Source of the DNA: Rickettsiales bacterium
GTDB taxonomy: Bacteria; Pseudomonadota; Alphaproteobacteria; Rickettsiales; UBA3002
Direction of reading: 5' to 3'
Assembly: GCA_021300075.1 (NCBI GenBank)
Contig: JAJTIB010000104.1
Span: forward strand, 1-7,896
DNA: 7,896 nt
Position numbers and translations under genes: made by a program
Shown here: in pieces, positions 1-6,174 of the stretch
How the letters are laid out: each line of letters starts with the position of its first letter
Position numbering within the stretch: position 1 is the stretch's first letter
The notes under the pieces: model-generated
The model's database searches: none
Told to the model about the DNA's origin: nothing
The model's input: the letters and a program-made list of their open reading frames with translations, nothing else

Positions 1-906
1 CTTTAGCACTTCTTTGGCGGTGACGATGCGATAATTGGCAGGGTCAGCAAATAGCGCCCTGAGCAGCGCATTATTAACGCCATGACCGGGGCGTGTCGTT
101 TCCACCAGCCCGCGCAGCAAGCCGCCGGCAAGGAAATAATCACCAACGCAATCCAGCGCCTTGTGGCGGATGAATTCGTCGCGGTAGCGCAGACCGCCTT
201 CGTTCAGAATCCCATCTTCGCCGAGCACCACCGCATTATGCAGTGAGCCGCCGAGCGCGAGACCCATGCTACGCATTTTCTCGACGTCTCGCGCAAAACC
301 AAAGGTGCGCGCGCGGCAAAGCGCCTGCTTGAACGTCGTTTGCGAGAAATCATAGACCGCCTGCTGGCGTGCAATCAGCGCATGAGGGAAATCTATGGTA
401 ATATCAAGGGTAAAACCATCCTGCGGCAGGAGGCGCGCGGTCGAATCTTTTTCTACAACACTGACCGGACGCAGCACTTCAATCACTCGACGCGGGGCAT
501 GCTGCGCTGCACGACCAGCACATTCGAGCAGAAAAACAAACGGCTCAGAGCTACCATCCATGATCGGTACTTCAGCGCCATCGATTTCAATCCTGGCATT
601 GTCAATACCCATGCCCCAAAGCGCCGCCATGACATGTTCAATCGTCGCAACCGTAACCCCATGAGCATTAGTAATCGTCGTCCCGAGCGTGGTCTCAATG
701 ACCGCGTCATAACGGGCAGGAATAATGTTGATTCCTGCATCCAAATCGCGGCGGACAAAAACAATCCCTGTATCTTCGGCCGCCGGCAGAATCCGCATAT
801 CGACCATGTCGCCAGTATGTAATGCAACACCCGCGCAGCTCACAGGAGCGGCCAGGGTATGCTGCATCAGGGTCTGCTCATGGGTTTGCGCGAAGGAATC
901 TGTCAT
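1..906 (-). CDS. lpxC: UDP-3-O-acyl-N-acetylglucosamine deacetylase LpxC (3' end outside window)
   Basis: LpxC is the zinc-dependent cytoplasmic deacetylase that carries out the committed step of lipid A synthesis. I translated 302 codons from ATG at 906 to the window edge with no stop. Family blocks are in order: SCAGVALHTGD (23-33), ATIEHVMAAL (87-96, catalytic Glu90, zinc ligand His91), EVPIMDGSSEPFVFLL (112-127), RTFGF (200-204) and LGGSLHNAVVL (218-228). FIRHKALDCVGD (245-256) gives zinc ligands His248 and Asp252, and GHGVNNALLRAL (274-285) gives catalytic His275. E. coli LpxC is 305 residues but lacks most of the roughly 13-residue N-terminal extension here, so only the tail is missing. 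That tail is where E. coli carries its FtsH degradation signal, so turnover control cannot be judged. An AAGG lies eight bases before the ATG. The position after ftsZ is usual in alphaproteobacteria. Confidence 0.97.
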   Translation of the reverse strand, partial: MTDSFAQTHEQTLMQHTLAAPVSCAGVALHTGDMVDMRILPAAEDTGIVFVRRDLDAGINIIPARYDAVIETTLGTTITNAHGVTVATIEHVMAALWGMGIDNARIEIDGAEVPIMDGSSEPFVFLLECAGRAAQHAPRRVIEVLRPVSVVEKDSTARLLPQDGFTLDITIDFPHALIARQQAVYDFSQTTFKQALCRARTFGFARDVEKMRSMGLALGGSLHNAVVLGEDGILNEGGLRYRDEFIRHKALDCVGDYFLAGGLLRGLVETTRPGHGVNNALLRALFADPANYRIVTAKEVLK

Positions 907-940
907 TGCATTGGCCTTGAAATTAAGTGATTTTCCGCAC

Positions 941-967
941 CCTATAAGAATGCGCCTGCATCCGCAA
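941..967 (-). promoter_or_regulatory. Weak promoter candidate for lpxC
   Basis: The minus strand reads TTGCGG (967-962), 15 bases, then TATAGG (946-941). The match is 3/6 and 4/6 with a short spacer. The spacer holds the small palindrome ATGC-AGGC-GCAT (961-950). The predicted RNA would start near 934, about 28 bases before lpxC. The position is right but the match is poor. Confidence 0.3.
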
Positions 968-976
968 ATCACGCTT

Positions 977-993
977 TGTAACGGTATGTTACA
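977..993. promoter_or_regulatory. Perfect 6-5-6 dyad, candidate operator of lpxC
   Basis: TGTAAC, five bases (GGTAT), then GTTACA form a perfect dyad of 17 bases. The low-GC arms make a DNA-binding site for a dimeric regulator more plausible than an RNA terminator. It ends about ten bases upstream of the candidate -35 of lpxC and 71 bases from the lpxC ATG. I do not recognise the binding protein. Confidence 0.4.
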
Positions 994-1006
994 GGTCGGG
1001 GCTGGG

Positions 1007-1041
1007 GACTCGTGATTCGTGATTCTTGGTTCGAAATTCGA
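1007..1041. repeat. Degenerate 7-base tandem repeat with three phased GANTC sites
   Basis: Five heptamers follow in exact phase: GACTCGT, GATTCGT, GATTCTT, GGTTCGA, AATTCGA, with consensus near GATTCGT. The first three create GANTC sites at 1007-1011, 1014-1018 and 1021-1025, exactly seven bases apart. It lies 100-135 bases upstream of the lpxC start. Similar low-complexity GATTCG-type strings occur in other proteobacterial intergenic regions, from memory. A role is not shown by the sequence. Confidence 0.6.
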
Positions 1042-1053
1042 AAAAAGAACCAA
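1026..1053. repeat. Imperfect inverted repeat overlapping the heptamer repeat
   Basis: TTGGTTC (1026-1032) and GAACCAA (1047-1053) are perfect 7-base arms around a 14-base loop. Inside lies TTCGAAATTCGAA (1030-1042), itself a perfect 6-1-6 palindrome. On the transcribed minus strand the T run is inside the loop, not after the stem, so it is not a classical terminator. It may be a by-product of the heptamer repeat. Confidence 0.35.
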
Positions 1054-1163
1054 TACGGGAAAAACTCAAAACCGTTAGGCGAGCGCAGGAGCGCGAGCCA
1101 GCCATGAGCCCGAAAAGCGGCGCGCCTTGGCGAGGTCAGAAGACCGAGCCGGGCGCAATAAAA

Positions 1164-2867
1164 TTAATTCGCCTGACGCCGCAGGAAGGCCGGTATGTCA
1201 TACATCTCGCCCTCTTCGGCTGCAACATCCGCCACGTCGCGCACTTCGGCACGGCGAGTGGTTTCGAGGGCTGGGGAACTAACCTGCACTTCGCGAGTGC
1301 GCGATTCAGACTTGGCCGCCGCGAACGCTTTGCTGACACTCGCCAGACGCCCGAAAAGCCCGCCACCTGAGGCAACGCCTACGGCTTCCTGTGCGATTTG
1401 CTCTTCTTCAAACTCAGGCGCTGCCGCCGTATAGAGCGTGCGCTCGCGCGGCAACTCCGCTTTGGGACTGACGAATAACGGACCCGCGTCACTCGGCACA
1501 GACGCGGCAGGCGAGGCCGGCTTGGCTTTAGTCGCCAGCCGCATCGCTTCGTCCATCCGTGCTGCCGATTCGGCGGCAACTTGTGCTTTCATGCGTTCAC
1601 GCAACGCATCTTCCTCGCGTTGTGCAGCCTCATCCACAATCCGTACCGTAGGTGGCAAAGTCGATGTCGCCGTACGTACGGGCGCGACCGCTGGAGCGGA
1701 CGAGGGGGTAACTGCCGCCGCTGCAGTCAAGCCGGCCTGACGAACAATTTCCGCCGCCGAGCGCTCGCGCGGGGGCTGGGCAGGCGGCATTGATACTTCA
1801 ACTTTACGGCTACCAAATACTAATGGTTTTTTTGTCTGCGCCTGCGCCATGGCCGCCGCCGCCAGAGCCGCTTCCGCGCGCGGGCGGGCCGAGGCATCAG
1901 CTACGTCAATACCGGTTGCAACCACCGAAACACGCATCCGGCCCTGCAGCGCGTCACTGAAAGTAGAGCCAAAAATGATATTAGCATCGGGGTCAACTTC
2001 GTCGCGAATACGATTCGCCGCTTCATCAACCTCAAACAAGGTCATGTCCGGACCACCCGTGATATTAATCAGGACTGCGCGCGCCCCTTTAAGCGATACA
2101 TCATCGAGCAGCGGATTGGAAATCGCCGCCTCTGATGCTTCAAGCGCCCGGCGCTCGCCCTGCGCCTCGCCCGTACCCATCATCGCCTTACCCATCTCGC
2201 TCATCACCGCGCGTATGTCGGCAAAATCAAGATTCACAAGACCCGGCTTCACCATCAGATCCGTAACACCACGCACCCCAGAATGCAGTACTTCATCGGC
2301 GAGGCGAAACGCCTCGGCAAAGGTGGTTTTCTCATTGGCGATGCGGAACAGATTCTGGTTCGGAATCACAATCAGCGTGTCGACATATTCCTGCAATTCT
2401 TTAATGCCAGCTTCCGCCATTTTCATGCGGTGCGCACCTTCAAACTGGAATGGCTTGGTGACCACGCCGACCGTCAGCACGCCTTGCTCCTTGGCAATCT
2501 TGGCAATAACCGGTGCGGCCCCCGTACCTGTGCCCCCGCCCATTCCGGCGGTGATGAACACCATATTTGAGCCTTCCATATGCTGCGCCAGATCTTCCAT
2601 CGCTTCTTCTGCCGCAGCCTTACCCACACCGGGATTCGCGCCCGCACCAAGGCCGCGCGTCACGGTGACGCCGAGCTGCACCAAACGGTCAGTCAGCGCA
2701 TTTTCAAGCGCCTGCGCGTCGGTATTGGCGATGACGAAATCGACTCCCTCAAGGTTAGAGGCAATCATATTATTGACTGCGTTACCACCGGCGCCACCAA
2801 CACCAATCACAGTGATTTTTGGCTTCAGCGTATCAAGCTGGCTGGGCAGATGCAGATTAATAGACAT
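1164..2867 (-). CDS. ftsZ: Cell division protein FtsZ, long-linker form
   Basis: FtsZ is the tubulin-like GTPase that polymerises at mid-cell into the Z-ring and organises the divisome. The 567 residues comprise a short N-terminal peptide and the GTPase core (about 16-322). The core has KITVIGVGGAGGNAVNNM (17-34), FVIANTDAQAL (44-54), the tubulin signature GMGGGTGTG (108-116) and the catalytic T7 loop NLDFADIRAVM (212-222). A linker of about 230 residues follows, rich in Ala, Pro and charged residues, then the C-terminal conserved peptide IPAFLRRQAN (558-567) that binds FtsA and other partners. E. coli FtsZ is 383 residues and Caulobacter about 508, so this is at the long end, as in several alphaproteobacteria. 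Within the linker, GGGLFGRLAS (501-510) stands out as a possible short motif, and 411-449 is a highly charged, probably helical stretch. The gene has its own probable promoter and a strong ribosome binding site. All core catalytic residues are present. Confidence 0.98.
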   Translation of the reverse strand: MSINLHLPSQLDTLKPKITVIGVGGAGGNAVNNMIASNLEGVDFVIANTDAQALENALTDRLVQLGVTVTRGLGAGANPGVGKAAAEEAMEDLAQHMEGSNMVFITAGMGGGTGTGAAPVIAKIAKEQGVLTVGVVTKPFQFEGAHRMKMAEAGIKELQEYVDTLIVIPNQNLFRIANEKTTFAEAFRLADEVLHSGVRGVTDLMVKPGLVNLDFADIRAVMSEMGKAMMGTGEAQGERRALEASEAAISNPLLDDVSLKGARAVLINITGGPDMTLFEVDEAANRIRDEVDPDANIIFGSTFSDALQGRMRVSVVATGIDVADASARPRAEAALAAAAMAQAQTKKPLVFGSRKVEVSMPPAQPPRERSAAEIVRQAGLTAAAAVTPSSAPAVAPVRTATSTLPPTVRIVDEAAQREEDALRERMKAQVAAESAARMDEAMRLATKAKPASPAASVPSDAGPLFVSPKAELPRERTLYTAAAPEFEEEQIAQEAVGVASGGGLFGRLASVSKAFAAAKSESRTREVQVSSPALETTRRAEVRDVADVAAEEGEMYDIPAFLRRQAN

Positions 2868-2873
2868 AAGACA

Positions 2874-2879
2874 CTCCTT
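2874..2879 (-). promoter_or_regulatory. Strong ribosome binding site of ftsZ
   Basis: The minus strand reads AAGGAG, six bases of the Shine-Dalgarno consensus, with six bases between it and the ATG at 2867. It is the strongest site in the window, in keeping with high FtsZ output, and it fixes the start codon. Confidence 0.85.
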
Positions 2880-2910
2880 GGGAATGATACAATTTCAAGT
2901 GCTTACTGCC

Positions 2911-2924
2911 GAGGGCTTTCCCCC
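2911..2924 (-). other. Small hairpin in the ftsZ leader
   Basis: In the predicted leader RNA, GGGGG (2924-2920) can pair with CCCUC (2915-2911) around an AAAG loop: four G-C pairs and one G-U. It ends about 44 bases before the start codon and is not followed by a U tract, so it is not a terminator. It could be a stability or processing element, or chance. Confidence 0.25.
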
Positions 2925-2965
2925 AATTTCTGCAAAGATATGGGGGTAATTAATGTTTGGGTCAC

Positions 2966-2994
2966 ACTATATGTGGTGGCGCGAGGGCTGTAAA
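2966..2994 (-). promoter_or_regulatory. Probable sigma70-type promoter of ftsZ
   Basis: In the 172-base ftsA-ftsZ gap the minus strand reads TTTACA (2994-2989), exactly 17 bases, then TATAGT (2971-2966). Each hexamer matches 5 of 6 consensus bases, making this the best promoter-like sequence I found in the window. Transcription would begin near 2959, leaving a leader of about 90 bases before the ftsZ ATG. A dedicated ftsZ promoter is common, since FtsZ is needed in much larger amount than FtsQ or FtsA. No full CtrA site (TTAA-N7-TTAA) was found in the gap. Confidence 0.6.
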
Positions 2995-2997
2995 GCA

Positions 2998-3002
2998 GAA
3001 TC
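2998..3002. promoter_or_regulatory. GANTC site next to the ftsZ promoter
   Basis: GAATC lies three bases upstream of the predicted -35 of the ftsZ promoter, near -41. GANTC is the target of the cell-cycle methyltransferase CcrM of alphaproteobacteria. In Caulobacter, methylation of such sites is known to promote ftsZ transcription. The site is plain to see, but its function here is inferred. GANTC is not rare in this window: I counted 17 by eye in 1-3002. Confidence 0.35.
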
Positions 3003-3039
3003 GAATAGCTGTGAGTTATAACACGCAGCGCTGTTAAAC

Positions 3040-4296
3040 TCAGAAATTCTCTCGCATCCATTTCAGGAAACGAGCGGGAACAATCTGACGGCGCGCCTGT
3101 TCGGCACTCAGTATCTGCTCTTCCCAGCTGCGCTGATTGACGTAATGGAGCATGCCGATGACGGTGGAAAAAGCTGGTCCAGAAACCGAATCCGCGAGTC
3201 CTGGCATCGGTGTTGGCTTGCCTTTACGCACCTGTTTGGCGAGCATTCGCGTGGCGAGATCGCCCACCCCAATCATCTGGCTAGCCCCCCCCGTCAGTAC
3301 ACAACGGCGCCCGACCTTATCCATACCGCTGGCTTCGAGCTTGCCGCGAATCAGTTCAAAAATTTCCTCCATGCGCGGGCGCACGATACCAATCAACATC
3401 GAACGTGGCATGGTCGTTGCTTCGTCCTCCTCCTCGCGGTCGCCTAACTGGGGGACGTCCATCATTACTTCCGCATCTTTGGTGGAATTCACGGCACTTC
3501 CATGCAGGGTTTTGAGGCGCTCAGCATGGTGCATTGAGGTCGAGAGGCCTTGCGCGATGTCGCTGGTCACATGGTTGCCGCCAATAGGAATCACATCACT
3601 ATACAGGTTGCGCCCGCCTAAAAAGACCGAAAAACTGGTCATCCCCCCACCCATGTCAATCAGAATTGTACCGAGATTCATCTCGTCCGGCTCCAAGACC
3701 GCAAGCGCGCTCGCATGAGAGTTCAGCACATATTCCGAAGTGTTGAGATGGGCGCGCGCCAGGCAATGCGAGAGATTCCTCAGATACGCGGATTTGGCGC
3801 TGATCACCTGCAACTCCGCGCCCAACTTGCCGCCAATCATTCCGCGCGGATCTTTAAGCCCGCGCACACCGTCGAGCATGTACTGCGTGGGGAAGCAGTG
3901 AATGATGGTTGTGTCCTGACTCATCAGCGAGGCGCAGCCTTCGTGGATAATATCAGCGACGTCCTGATCACTCACGCCCTCGGCCAATACATCAATCTCG
4001 ACATTCACCTGCCTTGATTTGATGGCGCTACCGCCGACACTCACCACCACGTCCTCGATAGCGTCGCCTCCGGCCATTTTCTCGGCGGTATGTACTGCGG
4101 CGCTGATTGAGGTCTCGACTTCACTCACGTCTGTGATCTGCCCCGACTTCATTCCCTTGGCGAGCTGGTGGCCAACGCCGGCCACTTCAAGCGCGCCTTC
4201 TTCACCCCGGCGCACAATCAAACAGGCGACTTTCGTCGTGCCAATATCCAAAGCGGCGATGGTTTCGGTGCGGCGGGTGTTTTTGGAGCGTTTCAT
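3040..4296 (-). CDS. ftsA: Cell division protein FtsA
   Basis: FtsA is an actin-like ATPase that anchors FtsZ filaments to the inner membrane and recruits later divisome proteins. From the ATG at 4296 it is 418 residues (E. coli 420). The actin-fold motifs are in order: phosphate-1 AALDIGTTK (14-22), phosphate-2 ILIDMGGGMTSFSVF (211-225) and the adenosine motif VLTGGASQMIGV (333-344). SHCLARAHL (176-184) and RGLKDPRGMIG (145-155) are FtsA-specific. The C-terminus RFLKWMRENF is an amphipathic, basic membrane-targeting helix. An acidic loop, GDREEEDEATT (285-295), lies before PRSMLIGIVRPR. The frame is open further upstream inside ftsQ, but those residues do not look like FtsA. The ATG at 4296 has only a weak GAGAG site and sits one base after the ftsQ stop, so coupled translation is likely. 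Confidence 0.97.
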   Translation of the reverse strand: MKRSKNTRRTETIAALDIGTTKVACLIVRRGEEGALEVAGVGHQLAKGMKSGQITDVSEVETSISAAVHTAEKMAGGDAIEDVVVSVGGSAIKSRQVNVEIDVLAEGVSDQDVADIIHEGCASLMSQDTTIIHCFPTQYMLDGVRGLKDPRGMIGGKLGAELQVISAKSAYLRNLSHCLARAHLNTSEYVLNSHASALAVLEPDEMNLGTILIDMGGGMTSFSVFLGGRNLYSDVIPIGGNHVTSDIAQGLSTSMHHAERLKTLHGSAVNSTKDAEVMMDVPQLGDREEEDEATTMPRSMLIGIVRPRMEEIFELIRGKLEASGMDKVGRRCVLTGGASQMIGVGDLATRMLAKQVRKGKPTPMPGLADSVSGPAFSTVIGMLHYVNQRSWEEQILSAEQARRQIVPARFLKWMRENF

Positions 4297-4297
4297 C

Positions 4298-5179
4298 TCA
4301 GGTATCTCTCGCATTGGTGAGTGTAATAAGCGACTGATTGGGCATGAGCGGAGTGATAAACACGCGGTCCTCAATCCGCATATCGACCGAGCGGATGGCT
4401 TTGCTCAGCAACGACTCGCGCTTACTTAATTCGGCGAATCGCTTCCAGGCTGCCGTCGGATTTTCTGCCGGAAGCAGGATCGTCATCTCGTTTTTCAACT
4501 TGATATTCCAGCGCCGCTGGCCCACACGAATGGCAGCAAGAATCTCCGGCGCCATCTGCGGCGCCACTTGCAGCAGCCCCATAAATTCTGCAAGATGCTG
4601 TGGCGCGTCGTCACCCACCAGCAGAGGCAGATCGCCAAGCCCCATATATTTTTTACGGTTGAGCACCACAGCGTCCGCATCCATCAACACCGTTTGCCCG
4701 CGTGACTGCCACAATACAACCGGCACGCGTTCTTCAATCGCAATATCAAGTCGGTTAGGCAGTTGACGCGACACCGTCGCCATACGAATTTCAGGAATCC
4801 TCTCAAGCGAAGACTGCATCGCTGGCAGTGAAATTGCCAGAATCGGGGCGCCTCGTACCACTCCAAGCGCCGCTTCCACCGCCGCTTTATCCGCCACCTG
4901 ACGACCCATCAGGTTCACATCTTCAATCCGAAATCCTGCCTTTGCGCTCAGCAAAAACATACCATTGCGAAACGCCGCCCATTGTGCGCCTGGGGTTTTA
5001 GTGCCGACCACGCCATAACTGGCCAGCAGGACATAAAAAAGCAGCAACACCAGCGCAAGTAAACCCAGGCGCTGAGTGATGACGCGGCGGCGCTCACGCG
5101 CCTTGCGCCTTACCATTTCTGCCTGCATTTCGCGGCGGGTGCTGGCGCGCGATGTCACGCGTGCGCGTTTTCTAGTCAT
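4298..5179 (-). CDS. ftsQ: Cell division protein FtsQ
   Basis: FtsQ is a bitopic inner membrane divisome protein that links cytoplasmic FtsZ/FtsA to the periplasmic FtsB-FtsL complex and septal peptidoglycan synthesis. The 293 residues show a very basic cytoplasmic tail (1-36, many Arg and Lys) and one hydrophobic membrane segment (about 38-58). A POTRA domain follows (about 82-152: FRIEDVNLMGR, then SRQLPNRLDIAIEERVPVVLW), then the FtsQ-type beta domain ending near VDMRIEDRVFI (265-275). The start is ATG at 5179, with AAGGGG upstream on the minus strand. It overlaps the ddl stop (ATGACTAG). The TGA is separated from the ftsA ATG by one G. FtsQ sequences diverge fast, so the call rests on topology, the POTRA pattern and the ddl-ftsQ-ftsA order. 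All three agree. Confidence 0.95.
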   Translation of the reverse strand: MTRKRARVTSRASTRREMQAEMVRRKARERRRVITQRLGLLALVLLLFYVLLASYGVVGTKTPGAQWAAFRNGMFLLSAKAGFRIEDVNLMGRQVADKAAVEAALGVVRGAPILAISLPAMQSSLERIPEIRMATVSRQLPNRLDIAIEERVPVVLWQSRGQTVLMDADAVVLNRKKYMGLGDLPLLVGDDAPQHLAEFMGLLQVAPQMAPEILAAIRVGQRRWNIKLKNEMTILLPAENPTAAWKRFAELSKRESLLSKAIRSVDMRIEDRVFITPLMPNQSLITLTNARDT

Positions 5180-6071
5180 CGAGTCGCGCCCCTTGAAGTA
5201 AACGTGCGACGAGCGCGTTGAAATCCATCCCCTGAAGTGCCGCGATTTCCGGCGATAAAGACAAGGGCGTCATTCCCGGCTGGGTATTAGTTTCGAGAAT
5301 GTAAAATTTGCCGTCCCCCGCTTCGTTATAACGAAAATCTGAGCGCGACAGGCCACGACAGCCCAGCGCGCGGTGAGCGGTTAGCGCGAGCGCCATCACC
5401 TCGTCATACTTCGCTTTAGGCAGCGGCGCCGGACAGATATGTTCAGAACCGCCTTCGGTATATTTATGCTCGTAATCATAAAACCCCTCGCGGGTGCGAA
5501 TTTCTGTGACGCCCAGCGCCACATCATCAAGCACCGCTACGGTAATCTCGCGACCGGGAATATATTGCTCCACCATCACCGAAGCGCCATAGCTCCAGTT
5601 TGCTTCCGAGAAGAAAAAATTATCCTGCGCGAATACCAGTTTGACGCCAACACTTGAGCCTTCGCAGGCTGGCTTCACCACATAGGGCCGCGCCATCACG
5701 TCACGCCCGAGCATTTCCTCTTTAGTGAATACACCGCTTTTGGCGCAGGGAATACCAGCAGCAGCAAAAATTTTCTTTGCCATCGGCTTATTCATGGCCA
5801 GTGCCGAGGCCAGTACACCCGAATGGGTATAAGGAATCCTGAGCATTTCGAGCACGCCCTGCATCCCACCATCCTCGCCAAAGCGTCCATGCAGCGCGTT
5901 AAAGGCGATCTCAGGTTTCGCGCGCTGCAAATCACTCACCACATCAGGCGTCACGTCAATTTCTGTGACCTCATGCCCAAGCGCGCGGCAGGCCTTGGCC
6001 ACGGCCGCGCCAGAGCTGAGCGAAACTTCGCGCTCCGCCGACCAGCCACCCATCAAAACGGCCACACGCAT
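5172..6071 (-). CDS. ddl: D-alanine--D-alanine ligase
   Basis: Ddl is a cytoplasmic ATP-grasp ligase that joins two D-alanines to make the dipeptide MurF adds to the stem peptide. From the ATG at 6071 the protein has 299 residues, close to DdlB (about 306). Visible motifs are the N-terminal GGWSAEREVSLSSG (8-21, Glu13 aligned with catalytic Glu15 of E. coli DdlB), NALHGRFGEDG (58-68) and YVVKPACEGSSVGV (130-143, ATP-grasp and serine loop). The omega-loop DYEHKY ends at Tyr204, and the metal ligands are Asp245, Glu260 and Asn262 in SDF and LETNTQPGMTPLS. Tyr204 is the position where depsipeptide-forming ligases carry Phe, so D-Ala-D-Ala is the expected product. The upstream in-frame GTG at 6110 was rejected because its 13 extra residues are not family-like and lack a ribosome binding site. 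The 3' end overlaps ftsQ by eight bases. Confidence 0.97.
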   Translation of the reverse strand: MRVAVLMGGWSAEREVSLSSGAAVAKACRALGHEVTEIDVTPDVVSDLQRAKPEIAFNALHGRFGEDGGMQGVLEMLRIPYTHSGVLASALAMNKPMAKKIFAAAGIPCAKSGVFTKEEMLGRDVMARPYVVKPACEGSSVGVKLVFAQDNFFFSEANWSYGASVMVEQYIPGREITVAVLDDVALGVTEIRTREGFYDYEHKYTEGGSEHICPAPLPKAKYDEVMALALTAHRALGCRGLSRSDFRYNEAGDGKFYILETNTQPGMTPLSLSPEIAALQGMDFNALVARLLQGARLDD

Positions 6072-6076
6072 AGATG

Positions 6077-6086
6077 CCTCATCCTT
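6077..6086 (-). promoter_or_regulatory. Ribosome binding site deciding the ddl start
   Basis: On the minus strand AAGGA (6086-6082) and GAGG (6080-6077) lie 10 and 5 bases before the ATG at 6071. The open frame extends upstream to a GTG at 6110, but that codon has no purine-rich site before it. The family N-terminus (RVAVLMGG) also begins directly at the ATG at 6071. Confidence 0.75.
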
Positions 6087-6139
6087 ACGATGAAAAGGTT
6101 CAAGTCTCACGTTGCCGATGGATTTTTTTGATTGGGCAG

Positions 6140-6168
6140 AGTTTAGCCTGCAAAAACGTTGTGTGCAA
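6140..6168 (-). promoter_or_regulatory. Weak sigma70-like promoter candidate before ddl
   Basis: In the 103-base gap between murB and ddl, the minus strand reads TTGCAC (6168-6163), 17 bases, then TAAACT (6145-6140). The match to TTGACA/TATAAT is 3/6 and 4/6 with ideal spacing. It is placed to drive ddl-ftsQ-ftsA. Such matches arise often by chance, so this is only a candidate. The rest of the gap shows no stem-loop terminator and no credible small gene. Confidence 0.22.
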
Positions 6169-6174
6169 TGGCTA

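Larger units (their letters stand above)
907..1163. other. ftsZ-lpxC intergenic region
   Basis: These 257 bases hold no credible gene. The only minus-strand reading frame from ATG at 1105 gives about 38 codons of low-complexity sequence, partly made from the heptamer repeat, and stops at a TAA near 990. I see no clear terminator after ftsZ: the GC-rich part (about 1081-1150) contains the palindrome GGCGCGCC but no stem followed by a T tract. The region does hold a heptamer repeat, an overlapping inverted repeat, a 17-base dyad and a weak promoter candidate, each listed separately. lpxC is therefore likely to have its own control, with possible read-through from ftsZ. Confidence 0.6.

Noticed and set aside
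340..822. Plus-strand open frame (160 codons) opposite lpxC
   Set aside because: lpxC fills this region on the minus strand with complete zinc-ligand and catalytic motifs. The plus-strand peptide is low in information and family-less.
903..911. Two-codon open frame ATG CAA TGA overlapping the lpxC start
   Set aside because: The only Shine-Dalgarno-like AAGG is three bases from this ATG, too close for efficient use, but well spaced for the lpxC ATG. Most likely chance.
990..1105. Possible small gene of about 38 codons on the minus strand between ftsZ and lpxC
   Set aside because: It lacks a ribosome binding site, and its last part (ESRVPSP-like) is generated by the heptamer repeat.
1081..1150. 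Rho-independent terminator after ftsZ
   Set aside because: There are GC-rich palindromes such as GGCGCGCC, but no stem followed by a T run on the minus strand.
1849..2949. Long open frame on the plus strand (366 codons) opposite ftsZ
   Set aside because: It lies almost wholly antisense to a clear ftsZ, is rich in Ser, Ala, Arg and Pro as expected of a shadow frame in GC-rich DNA, and shows no domain I recognise.
2868..3039. CtrA binding site (TTAA-N7-TTAA) in the ftsZ promoter region
   Set aside because: Single TTAA half sites are present but none has a partner at the right spacing.
4297..4374. Longer FtsA start at 4374 (26 extra residues)
   Set aside because: The extra residues lie inside ftsQ, do not resemble FtsA N-termini, and the usual FtsA start just before the phosphate-1 motif fits the ATG at 4296.
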